A DNA stretch of 64,000 nucleotides from assembly GCA_963822435.1 (NCBI GenBank), contig CAWGHN010000003.1:62001-126000 (forward strand), in the 5' to 3' direction. The notes beneath the pieces are model-generated. The model was given only the letters and a program-made list of their open reading frames with translations, did no database searches and was not told where the DNA came from. The stretch is from JAUYQR01 sp963822435. Its GTDB lineage: Bacteria; Pseudomonadota; Alphaproteobacteria; Rhodobacterales; Rhodobacteraceae. A program made the translations under genes and the position numbers. Of this stretch, positions 15,789-23,077 are shown in pieces. How positions within the stretch are numbered: the first letter of the stretch is position 1; every line of letters starts with the position of its first letter.

Positions 15789-16895
15789 ATGGAAAAGTTC
15801 AATCACTACATGATGACGCTCGCGCGTGAGTCCAGGGGATTCACGCAGTCTGAATTGGCTGACAAGATCGGCGTCGGCCAAGGAACCCTGTCAAAGTTTG
15901 AGACGGGCTTTGCAGACCCGTCTGGTGAATTTGTTGCGGAACTCTCTTCTGCGCTCGGATTCTTGCCTGCGTTTTTTTACGAGCCTGGGCGGCCCTATGG
16001 TCTGCCGCCATTCCATTTTAGACGCAGGAAGAAGCTTCCGGCGAAGGCGTTGGGAAGGATCGTTGCGGAGATGAATATCCGCAGGCTTCACATATCTAAA
16101 CTGTTGGTTTCGTTTTCCGGCAAGTCCAACCGGTTCATTCCTGAAATTGATCCCGACGAGTATCGCGGGAAAAGCAAATCCAAGCTTACTCCTGACGATG
16201 CCGCGCGGGTTGTTCGTGAAATGTGGATGCTCCCTTCTGGGCCTATTCCCAACATGGTAGAGCTCTTGGAGGACAATGGCGGGCTGGTTGTTCCGTGTGA
16301 CTTCGGGACGGACCTGATCGACGCGATGAGCCAGAGGATCGAGGGATTGCCAGTTCTGTTTTTCGTCAACGTAAACGCGCCAGCAGATCGACTTCGCCAC
16401 ACGCTTGCCCACGAACTTGGGCACATGGTTCTACATACGGTCCATGTCAAAACAGACGAAGAGATGGAGGACGAGGCTGATGAGTTTGCCGGTTCGTTCT
16501 TGTTGCCGGAAAGCGAGATAAGGCCTCAACTTCGTCGCTTTGATCTTCGCCAGCTTGCGAACTTGAAAATTTACTGGAAGGTCTCGATGGCCGCACTTGC
16601 GGTTCGCGCTGACCGGCTGAACTTGATCACCCCATATCAGAGCAAGATGTTCTGGATTGAAATGAGCAAGCTTGGGTATCGAAAACGTGAGCCGAACGAG
16701 CCGCCCAAAGAGCATCCGTCACTTTTGCGTCAGATGATTTCTTACCATCTCAGGAAACTTGGGTATTCAGTTTCCGAACTGGCAACACTCTTGCACGTCA
16801 CTGAGGCTGAGTTTCAAGAGATGTATCGTCAAGAAATTCTTGGCGAGCCGCAGTCACCCGGAGGTGGGAGGCCAGGGCTTCGCCTTGTAAATTGA
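15789..16895 (+). CDS. HTH-XRE / ImmA-IrrE metallopeptidase
   Basis: 368 residues. Residues 9-60 form an XRE helix-turn-helix (GFTQSELADKIGVGQGTLSK). The middle and C-terminal part is an ImmA/IrrE zinc peptidase with HTLAHELGHMVLH (the HExxH active site, about residues 200-212) and EDEADEFAGSFLLP (the third ligand, about 223-236). Relatives cleave repressors (ImmA acting on ImmR in ICEBs1; IrrE acting on DdrO in Deinococcus) to switch on stress or mobile-element genes. DNA-binding and peptidase are joined here. It likely controls the element and acts with the 184-residue neighbour; that is inference. The ATG at 15789 gives the natural HTH N terminus, and a longer frame to 15702 overlaps the upstream gene. 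Confidence 0.88.
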   Translation: MEKFNHYMMTLARESRGFTQSELADKIGVGQGTLSKFETGFADPSGEFVAELSSALGFLPAFFYEPGRPYGLPPFHFRRRKKLPAKALGRIVAEMNIRRLHISKLLVSFSGKSNRFIPEIDPDEYRGKSKSKLTPDDAARVVREMWMLPSGPIPNMVELLEDNGGLVVPCDFGTDLIDAMSQRIEGLPVLFFVNVNAPADRLRHTLAHELGHMVLHTVHVKTDEEMEDEADEFAGSFLLPESEIRPQLRRFDLRQLANLKIYWKVSMAALAVRADRLNLITPYQSKMFWIEMSKLGYRKREPNEPPKEHPSLLRQMISYHLRKLGYSVSELATLLHVTEAEFQEMYRQEILGEPQSPGGGRPGLRLVN

Positions 16896-16905
16896 AGTGA
16901 AGTCT

Positions 16906-16938
16906 TTGCTTGACGCTAAGCATAAAAGTTCATATCTT
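16906..16938 (+). promoter_or_regulatory. Transposase promoter with overlapping operator palindrome
   Basis: TTGACG (-35, 16910-16915) and TATCTT (-10, 16933-16938) are 17 bases apart. The transposase ATG (16945) is only seven bases after the -10, so the message may be leaderless. The -35 lies inside TTGCTTGACGCTAAGCAT (16906-16923), the partner of the palindrome at 14724-14741, so a bound repressor would block transposition. Confidence 0.6.
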
Positions 16939-16944
16939 ACTGGT

Positions 16945-17832
16945 ATGAACAAACTCGACATCAAAACCCGCGTCACCATCCTCAACATGCTCGTTGAGGG
17001 GTCGTCCATGCGCTCGATCAGCCGCATCACCGGAGTTTCCATCAACACTGTGACCAAACTGCTTGAGGATGCTGGGAAGGCCTGCGCTGCTTACCATGAC
17101 GTGACCGTGCGCAACGTGAAGGCGCAGCAGGTTCAGTGCGATGAAATCTGGTCATTCGTCTACGCCAAGGACAAGAACGTTGCGGAAGCCAAAGCCGCCC
17201 CCAATGGCGCTGGTGATGTTTGGACGTGGACCGCGATTGACCGCGACAGCAAAATGATCCTGGCCTTTGAAGTTGGCGACCGTTCGGCAGAAACCGCGCG
17301 CGAGTTTATGTTTGATCTGGCCGACCGTCTGGCAAACCGCGTCCAGTTGACCACGGACGGCCACGGCGCTTACCTCAAGGCCGTTGGCGATGCCTTCGCG
17401 GCAGACATCGACTACGCCATGCTGATCAAGCTGTATGGTGAACCCATGGGAGCTAAAGGCCATGAGCGCAAGTATTCCCCCGCCGAATGCACAGGCGCGA
17501 AGAAAGAGCCGATCTTCGGCAAGCCTGATCCGGCCATGATCAGCACCAGCCATGTTGAACGCCAGAACCTGACCATGCGGATGGGTATGCGCCGCTTCAC
17601 CCGCCTGACCAACGGCTTCAGCAAGAAGGTGGAAAACCACCTGCACATGTTGTCGCTCTACTTCGTGCATTACAACTTCGTGCGGATGCACAAGACGCTC
17701 AAGATGACCCCCGCGATGGCGGCTGGCGTGACCAACACGATGAATGACATGGCTTGGCTGGTGGGGGTCATTGACGCAGCAGCACCAGCACCGAAGCCAC
17801 GGGGACCATACAAGAAGCGGGGGGGCGAATAA
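16945..17832 (+). CDS. IS1-family transposase
   Basis: 295 residues. An N-terminal helix-turn-helix (SMRSISRITGVSINTVTKLL) is followed by an IS1/InsB-type DDE catalytic core: QCDEIWSFVYAK, then TTDGHGAYL, then SHVERQNLTMR with the conserved Glu-Arg, and RRFTRLTNGFSKKVENH. Both parts are in one frame, unlike classical IS1, which needs an insA-insB frameshift. The C terminus ends in a basic PRGPYKKRGGE tail. The ATG at 16945 is preferred to 16897 because the latter would place the promoter inside the gene. The eight-base target duplication fits this family. Confidence 0.92.
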   Translation: MNKLDIKTRVTILNMLVEGSSMRSISRITGVSINTVTKLLEDAGKACAAYHDVTVRNVKAQQVQCDEIWSFVYAKDKNVAEAKAAPNGAGDVWTWTAIDRDSKMILAFEVGDRSAETAREFMFDLADRLANRVQLTTDGHGAYLKAVGDAFAADIDYAMLIKLYGEPMGAKGHERKYSPAECTGAKKEPIFGKPDPAMISTSHVERQNLTMRMGMRRFTRLTNGFSKKVENHLHMLSLYFVHYNFVRMHKTLKMTPAMAAGVTNTMNDMAWLVGVIDAAAPAPKPRGPYKKRGGE

Positions 17833-17847
17833 CCCCCAAGCACAACC

Positions 17848-17860
17848 CCTTGACTCAAGG
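17848..17860. promoter_or_regulatory. Short palindrome after transposase
   Basis: CCTTGACTCAAGG has perfect six-base arms around one base. It lies 15 bases after the transposase stop, in the 190-base gap before the small HTH gene, and could be a binding site for that HTH protein. Confidence 0.35.
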
Positions 17861-17882
17861 CAAGTGATTCTAGACAAAAGAA

Positions 17883-17911
17883 AAGCCAGAAGGTGTGCAA
17901 CCACCCTCTGG
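17883..17911 (-). terminator. Hairpin with T-run on minus strand inside transposon
   Basis: GCCAGA-GGTG and CCACC-TCTGGC arms form a bulged stem. Read on the minus strand it is followed by TTTTCTTTTG, a good terminator for transcripts that enter the element from the rsmE side. Confidence 0.6.
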
Positions 17912-18022
17912 CCTGTTCAAACCCGCCGTTGGCTGGCGGTTGCTGTGATCACCTCTTGGTCATGCCATGGGGGGACTCGACAGTCAAGCGTCCAGTCAGC
18001 GGCTTCTCAAAAGGAGCCTGAT

Positions 18023-18205
18023 ATGGCTACACGGAAACCCCGGCTGACCCACGCAGACGCAATCGCAGTTTGGTTGATGCGATGGGCCGGGACATACCAG
18101 CACGACATCGCAGCTCACTTCGGCGTCAACCAGGGAAGGATCAGTGAAATCCTGACCGGCAAACGTTGGCCCGAAAGTCAGAGCGCGGCGCGCAGCGTGG
18201 CTTGA
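18023..18205 (+). CDS. Small HTH DNA-binding protein (60 aa, transposon passenger)
   Basis: 60 residues from ATG 18023 behind AAAGGAGCC. The centre DIAAHFGVNQGRISEILTGKRW is a helix-turn-helix of the kind seen in small phage and plasmid regulators, flanked by a basic N terminus (ATRKPRLTHADA). It is the last gene of the element and ends just before a terminator. It may regulate the element or the transposase; the target is unknown. Confidence 0.75.
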   Translation: MATRKPRLTHADAIAVWLMRWAGTYQHDIAAHFGVNQGRISEILTGKRWPESQSAARSVA

Positions 18206-18213
18206 TAACGGAC

Positions 18214-18245
18214 GGGGCGGCTTCGGTCGCCCCTTTCATTTTCTT
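18214..18245 (+). terminator. Rho-independent terminator at right end of transposon
   Basis: GGGGCG (18214-18219) and CGCCCC (18228-18233) arms enclose a GCTTCGGT loop and are followed by TTTCATTTTCTT. It ends the 60-residue HTH gene and keeps element transcripts out of the flanking genes. Confidence 0.85.
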
Positions 18246-18266
18246 ATTTCAAACTGAGACACTACC
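18246..18266. repeat. Right terminal inverted repeat
   Basis: 21 bases, the exact reverse complement of 14658-14678, followed by the target duplication GAAGCGGT. Confidence 0.96.
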
Positions 18267-18274
18267 GAAGCGGT
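18267..18274. repeat. Right target-site duplication, GAAGCGGT
   Basis: Exact copy of 14650-14657. Confidence 0.93.
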
Positions 18275-18286
18275 CATAGCTGCGCG

Positions 18287-18835
18287 TCAGCGCACCACAA
18301 CTCCGCGCTCGGATCGCCGCCAGACCTGCCGCACCTCGGTGTCAAGCGCCAGCGCAGTGCCGGTCCCCTGCCGTTCCGACCGAACCGCAGCCACCAGTGC
18401 GGCGGTGTCCATTCCCGGCAACGCGGCAAACGCGTCGAACAGCCGCTCCGCGCCTGCGGCCTCGACCGGGATCAGGATCGCCTGCCCGTCGGCCTGCTTC
18501 AGCCGCCAGACCCGCCGCCCTCGCAAGGTCAAAAGCCGGATGTCCACCAGTTCGGGAATCCCCACCGACCCCCCCACTGTCGGCCCGAAATAGCTGATCT
18601 GCCCTTCCAGCACCTCGACCACACCCGGCGCGTCGCCCGGCTGGTCAAAGCGCAGCCGCCTGATCGCCAGCACCACCCAGCTTGCCCCCAGAACCACAAG
18701 CAGCCCGCCAAGCGGCACCAGAAGATATCCCCCAAGCCAGACCAGCCAAACGCCGACTGCCGTTACCGCCGCACCGATGATCGCCTCGCGCCAGCGCGCG
18801 GCAAGGTCGATCACATCCTGGCGCACGAAGCTCAC
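18287..18835 (-). CDS. Unrecognised two-helix membrane protein downstream of rsmE
   Basis: 182 residues from GTG 18835, which overlaps the rsmE stop (GTGA). An ATG at 18862 lies further inside rsmE and is less likely. Two close membrane helices (about residues 19-57) are followed by a soluble domain with GQISYFGPTVGGSVGIPELVDI and VWRLKQADGQAILIPVEAAGAERLFDA, resembling a bacterial PH-type fold. I recognise no named family. Gene order suggests an ancestral rsmE - this gene - gshA series on the minus strand, now cut by the transposon 12 bases past its stop. Confidence 0.75.
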   Translation of the reverse strand: MSFVRQDVIDLAARWREAIIGAAVTAVGVWLVWLGGYLLVPLGGLLVVLGASWVVLAIRRLRFDQPGDAPGVVEVLEGQISYFGPTVGGSVGIPELVDIRLLTLRGRRVWRLKQADGQAILIPVEAAGAERLFDAFAALPGMDTAALVAAVRSERQGTGTALALDTEVRQVWRRSERGVVVR

Positions 18836-19554
18836 CGCCAGTCTCCATGCGCGGTCTGCCACAGCGTGATCGCGGCCACCGCCGCCGTATCCGCCCGCAG
18901 GATGCGCGGCCCAAGGCTTAGCACCCGCACCCGTTCCATCCCGCGCAATCGGGTGGCTTCGGCATCGGCAAAGCCACCCTCGGGCCCGATCAGGATCGCC
19001 GCCCGCCCCGGTGCGCCTCCAACCATCGGCGGGGTGCCGGCCGCCGCCTCATCGCACCAAAACAGCGTGCGCTCCGCCGGAAACTCGGCGAGCACGCGGT
19101 CCAAAGGCTGCAACTCGGCCACTTCGGGCACATAGGTCGCGCCACATTGTTCGGCGGCCTCCACCGCATGGGCCTGCAAGCGGTCTTGCCGGATGCGTTC
19201 GGAATTCGTGTGTCGCGTCTGCACCGGCATGATCCGGCGCACGCCCAGTTCCACCGCCTTTTCCACGATGAAATCGGTCCGTGCCTTCTTGATCGGCGCG
19301 AACATCAGCCACAGGTCCGGCGGCATCACCTGCGCCCGCGTCTGCGCATCGCACACCGCTACAGCGCCGCGCTTGCCCGCCTCGGCCAGCGCCGCGCGCC
19401 ATTCGCCATCTTTCCCGTTGAACAAAAGCACCGCCGCGCCGACGCCCAACCGCATCACCCCGGTCAGGTAATGCGTCTGGTCCGGCGACAACCGCACCGC
19501 TTGCCCCGGACCAAGGGGCTGCTCTACATAAAGCCTGATCTTTGCCTCTGACAT
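18832..19554 (-). CDS. rsmE: 16S rRNA (uracil-1498-N3)-methyltransferase
   Basis: 240 residues. RsmE methylates U1498 of 16S rRNA with S-adenosylmethionine. An N-terminal PUA-like part (SPDQTHYLTGVMRLGVG) is followed by the SPOUT knot with LIGPEGGFADAEA near residue 192 and the C-terminal ILRADTAAVAAITLWQ. The ATG at 19554 matches the family N terminus. It is divergent from ubiA with only 12 bases between start codons, so promoter elements lie inside one or both genes. Confidence 0.95.
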   Translation of the reverse strand: MSEAKIRLYVEQPLGPGQAVRLSPDQTHYLTGVMRLGVGAAVLLFNGKDGEWRAALAEAGKRGAVAVCDAQTRAQVMPPDLWLMFAPIKKARTDFIVEKAVELGVRRIMPVQTRHTNSERIRQDRLQAHAVEAAEQCGATYVPEVAELQPLDRVLAEFPAERTLFWCDEAAAGTPPMVGGAPGRAAILIGPEGGFADAEATRLRGMERVRVLSLGPRILRADTAAVAAITLWQTAHGDWR

Positions 19555-19566
19555 GAGCCCAAGCCT

Positions 19567-20550
19567 ATGCCCCAACCGCCGCGAACGCCAGAGGCCGCCC
19601 CCCTGGAGGAATTGATCGGCACCGTCGCCGACGCGCCCCCGGGCAACTGGGTGGATCGCCACGCCCCGTTCGCCGCACGCCCCTACTTGCGCCTCAGCCG
19701 GGCCGACCGGCCAATCGGCACCTGGCTTTTGCTGATCCCCTGTCTCTGGGCCATCACCCTAGCCGCCGGGATCGACGGGTTCCGCGCGTGGGACGCGTGG
19801 CTTGCGGTTTCCTGCGGGATCGGCGCGTTCCTGATGCGCGGCGCAGGCTGCACCTGGAACGACATCACCGACCGCGACATCGACGCGGCCGTCACCCGCA
19901 CCCGCAGCCGTCCAATCCCGTCGGGCCAGGTCACGGTACGGCAGGCGCTGGTCTGGATGGTCGTGCAGGCGCTTCTCGCCGCGCTGATCCTGTTTTCCTA
20001 CAATGGCCTCGCCATCGCACTTGGCATCGCTTCGCTTGGCCTCGTGGCGATCTACCCCTTCGCCAAGCGCTTCACCTGGTGGCCGCAAGCCTTCCTCGGC
20101 CTTGCCTTCAACTGGGGTGCCCTTCTGGCCTGGGCGGCCCATTCCGGCACCGTGCCAGCCGCCGCCGTGGCGCTTTACGCGGCAGGCATTGCCTGGACGC
20201 TGTATTACGACACCATCTATGCGCATCAGGACCGCGAGGATGATGCCCTAGTCGGCGTCAAATCCACCGCGCGCCTGTTCGGCACCGACACCTGCCGCTG
20301 GCTGGCGATCTTCTTCGCGCTTACCATCACCCTTTTCGCCCTCGCCGTGATCCTTGCACTTGCACCGTCCGGACGCGCGCTGCCCCTTCTCATCGCCCTT
20401 GCGGGCGTCTGGGCGATGGGCTGGCACATGGTCTGGCAGATGCGCCAGCTTGACATCGACGACCCGGCCTCCTGCCTTGCCGTGTTCCGCGCCAATCGCG
20501 ACGCCGGACTGGTCCCTGTGCTGTTTCTTGCCGCCGCCGCCTGGCTTTGA
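19567..20550 (+). CDS. ubiA: 4-hydroxybenzoate polyprenyltransferase
   Basis: 327 residues, an inner-membrane enzyme that attaches the polyprenyl chain to 4-hydroxybenzoate in ubiquinone synthesis. The two Asp-rich prenyl-diphosphate motifs are NDITDRDID (98-106) and DREDD (222-226) in the YAHQDREDD stretch. About eight membrane helices are visible. A polar N-terminal extension of about 40 residues precedes the family core. Confidence 0.95.
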   Translation: MPQPPRTPEAAPLEELIGTVADAPPGNWVDRHAPFAARPYLRLSRADRPIGTWLLLIPCLWAITLAAGIDGFRAWDAWLAVSCGIGAFLMRGAGCTWNDITDRDIDAAVTRTRSRPIPSGQVTVRQALVWMVVQALLAALILFSYNGLAIALGIASLGLVAIYPFAKRFTWWPQAFLGLAFNWGALLAWAAHSGTVPAAAVALYAAGIAWTLYYDTIYAHQDREDDALVGVKSTARLFGTDTCRWLAIFFALTITLFALAVILALAPSGRALPLLIALAGVWAMGWHMVWQMRQLDIDDPASCLAVFRANRDAGLVPVLFLAAAAWL

Positions 20551-20624
20551 TTGAACCCGCCGCGCCAAACCCCTAGGAAGCAGCGGGGATACCAAGCGCC
20601 CCGAGTCTCGGAAAAGTCACCACG

Positions 20625-22625
20625 TTGCAACGTCGCCTGAAAGCCCTTTCCCCCACTGCCCTTGCTCTACTGGCCTTCGTGCTGGCAGCAATGGTCATGG
20701 TCGGTGTTGCCGCTGCCGCCGCCCTTGTGATCGAGAGGCGCTCAGACCATGTGATCAGCACGCGCCTTGCCGAAGAACGCCTTGACTGGATCAGCGTCGA
20801 CACGGATGGCCTGCAAGTCATCCTGACCGGAACCGCCCCGAACGAGGCCGCCCGCTTCCGCGCCGTGAACATCGTCGGTTCCATCGTCGACGCCTCGCGC
20901 ATCCGCGACGGGCTGGAGGTGACGCCCGCCTCGGCCATCGCCGCCCCCCGCTTTTCGGTTGAAATGCTGCGCAATGACGATGGCATCCAGCTCATCGGCC
21001 TGATGCCCGAAGACGCGGGCGAGGGCGGCATCGGAGAGGTGCAGCTTTCCGATAGCGCCGCCGCGTTGACCCCCGGCAGCGAAATCGTCAACATGCTTGA
21101 AACCGCAGCCTACCCCGCACCCGAAACCTGGAACAGCGCACTAAGCTTCGGGATCCAGGCGCTGCAGCGGCTGGAACGGTCAAAGATCTCGGTTGCCGCA
21201 GACCGCATCGAAATCACCGCCATTTCCGACAGCGAGGCTGAAAAGCGCCGTCTGGAAATCGACCTGCGCGCGATCGCGCCTGAGGGCGTGGAGCTGGCCC
21301 TGAAGATCACCGCCCCGCGCCCGGTCATCACCCCGTTTACCCTGCGCTTCATCATCGATGCCGACGGCGCGCGCTTCGACAGTTGCTCCGCCGATACCGA
21401 ACGCGCCCGCACCTCCATCCTTGCCGCCGCCACCGCCGCAGGTGTCACTAACGCGCCCCTTTGCACCATCGGTCTTGGCGTGCCGACCCCGCGCTGGGCC
21501 GACGCCGTAACGCAAGCGATCGCCGCTGTCGCAACTTTGGGCGAAGGTTCGATCACTTTCTCGGACGCCGATGTCACCCTCCTTGCCGGCTCCGGCGTCA
21601 GCCAGGCCACCTTTGACCGGGTCGTCGGCGAACTGGAAACCGGCCTGCCGGACGTGTTCTCGCTGACCTCAACGCTGGAAAAGACCGAATCCGCCAGTCA
21701 GGGCCCGGCCGAATTTACAGCCAACTTGTCTGACGCGGGCAAGGTGGAACTGCGCGGCCGTCTGACCGACGAGATGCAGCGCAAGGCCGTCGACGCCTTT
21801 GCCCGCGCGGCCTTTGGCGCCGAGGCTGTCTACACCGCAACCCGACTTGACGAAACGCTGCCCGACGGCTGGGCCGTCCGTGTGCTGGCCGGGCTGGAGG
21901 CGCTGGCGCAGGTTGAAAATGGCAGCCTTCTGGTTCGCTCCGATCTGGTCGAGGTGACCGGCGTCACCGGCTCGCAAAGCGCGCGCTCGCGCATCACCCA
22001 GATTCTCTCCGGCAAGCTCGGGCAGGGCGAGACCTTCCGCGTCAACGTCCGCTACGACGAGGCGCTTGATCCGATCGCCTCGATCCCGACGCCCGAAGAA
22101 TGCGCCGCCGATGTGAACGCGGTGATCGCCCGCACCAAGATCACTTTCACGCCGGCCTCTGCCGAAATCGCCTCGACAGCCCGCCCGGTGCTGGATTCGC
22201 TGGCCGAAATCCTCGTCAACTGCCCGCCGATGACGATGGAAATCGGCGGCTACACCGATGCGCAAGGCTCCGAAGGCGGCAATCAGGCGCTCAGCCAGGC
22301 TCGTGCCGAGGCGGTTCTGGTCGCGCTGCAAGGCCGCCGCATCGATGTGTCGGGCATTACCGCCGTCGGCTACGGCGAAACCAACCCGATCGCCGACAAC
22401 ACCACTGAAGCCGGGCGCGAAGCCAATCGCCGGATCGAATTTGTCCTGAAAGGTTCGCACACCGCCGCCGCCTCTGCCGACGCCCCCGCCTCCACGCCGG
22501 AGCCGCCCGGCACCGAAGGCGGCCCTGATTTTTCTGGCGATAGCAGTCCGTCCGTGGCACCTACCGAAAAGACCATCCGACCGCTGCCGCGCCCGGCGGA
22601 TGCCGAGGCCCAGGAAGACCCATGA
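20625..22625 (+). CDS. OmpA-domain cell-envelope protein
   Basis: 666 residues from a TTG start at 20625. One N-terminal membrane helix (about residues 12-36) anchors a long periplasmic part with repeated alpha-beta units that look like BON-type modules. Examples are VDTDGLQVILTGTAPNEAARF near residue 58, and similar segments near 110, 250 and 375. A C-terminal OmpA peptidoglycan-binding domain (about 505-612) contains TPASAEIASTARPVLDSLA and GYTDAQGSEGGNQALSQARA. A Pro/Ala-rich tail follows. It probably links the inner membrane to peptidoglycan. It overlaps the next membrane coiled-coil gene by four bases, suggesting a joint envelope function. Confidence 0.85.
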   Translation: MQRRLKALSPTALALLAFVLAAMVMVGVAAAAALVIERRSDHVISTRLAEERLDWISVDTDGLQVILTGTAPNEAARFRAVNIVGSIVDASRIRDGLEVTPASAIAAPRFSVEMLRNDDGIQLIGLMPEDAGEGGIGEVQLSDSAAALTPGSEIVNMLETAAYPAPETWNSALSFGIQALQRLERSKISVAADRIEITAISDSEAEKRRLEIDLRAIAPEGVELALKITAPRPVITPFTLRFIIDADGARFDSCSADTERARTSILAAATAAGVTNAPLCTIGLGVPTPRWADAVTQAIAAVATLGEGSITFSDADVTLLAGSGVSQATFDRVVGELETGLPDVFSLTSTLEKTESASQGPAEFTANLSDAGKVELRGRLTDEMQRKAVDAFARAAFGAEAVYTATRLDETLPDGWAVRVLAGLEALAQVENGSLLVRSDLVEVTGVTGSQSARSRITQILSGKLGQGETFRVNVRYDEALDPIASIPTPEECAADVNAVIARTKITFTPASAEIASTARPVLDSLAEILVNCPPMTMEIGGYTDAQGSEGGNQALSQARAEAVLVALQGRRIDVSGITAVGYGETNPIADNTTEAGREANRRIEFVLKGSHTAAASADAPASTPEPPGTEGGPDFSGDSSPSVAPTEKTIRPLPRPADAEAQEDP

Positions 22626-22951
22626 ACCGCACCGAATTCGTCATCGCGACCGCCATCATCCTTCTGGTTTCCTTCGCGATGGGCTGGTTCACCCACTGGC
22701 TTTTGCACCGCTTCACCCGTGTTGCCGGCGGCGACATGGCCGAAATGGACAAGCTGGCCCAATCCCTTCACGAAGCCGAGGAATTGCGCGATCAGGCGCT
22801 GGTCTACCTCGAACAACGCGAGGGCGAACTGATGACCCACATCAACCAGACCGAGGCTGAACTGCGTGCCGCGATGGAAGGCCTTCGCGACGCCCGCCAC
22901 GAGGCCGAGGAAATGCGCGCCTATATCGAACGGATGCAGGCGAACGGCTGA
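22622..22951 (+). CDS. Membrane-anchored coiled-coil protein
   Basis: 109 residues. One membrane helix (about residues 7-26) is followed by a Glu/Ala/Leu-rich helix from about residue 38 to the end with heptad character (HEAEELRDQALVYLEQREGE). It overlaps the OmpA-like gene by ATGA. Function unknown; a partner of the upstream envelope protein is the simplest inference. Confidence 0.75.
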   Translation: MNRTEFVIATAIILLVSFAMGWFTHWLLHRFTRVAGGDMAEMDKLAQSLHEAEELRDQALVYLEQREGELMTHINQTEAELRAAMEGLRDARHEAEEMRAYIERMQANG

Positions 22952-22985
22952 TTGCTTGGCGGAAAACCGGTCCAGACCGCCTTTC

Positions 22986-22997
22986 ATTTGATCAAAT
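22986..22997. promoter_or_regulatory. gabD: Perfect 12-base palindrome upstream of gabD
   Basis: ATTTGATCAAAT lies 80 bases before the gabD start, in a 126-base gap. It may be an operator. It is shorter than an FNR/Anr box (TTGAT-N4-ATCAA), so no regulator is named. Confidence 0.35.
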
Positions 22998-23077
22998 CCT
23001 GGCCTGATCCGCCCGCGCGAACTGGACAATCCGGCGCCAAAGTGGCACGCCTTTTCCCAACGCATATGGAGGCCCCC

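Larger units (their letters stand above)
14658..18266. mobile_element. IS1-family transposon with passenger genes (3.6 kb)
   Basis: The element is bounded by perfect 21-base inverted repeats (14658-14678 and 18246-18266) starting GGTAGTGTCTCAG, with an exact eight-base target duplication (GAAGCGGT). It carries a single-frame IS1-type DDE transposase (16945-17832) and passengers: a zinc-ribbon peptide, a KGG-like peptide, an unrecognised 184-residue protein, an HTH-ImmA/IrrE metallopeptidase and a 60-residue HTH protein. Parts of it, especially 15160-16900, are more AT-rich than the flanks. The perfect ends and duplication suggest a recent insertion. It separates gshA from the rsmE-side genes on the same strand. 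Most IS1 elements are under 1 kb, so the cargo is unusual. Confidence 0.95.

Noticed and set aside
16897..16944. Longer start of the transposase at 16897
   Set aside because: It would include the promoter and operator palindrome in the coding region; the family N terminus begins at 16945.
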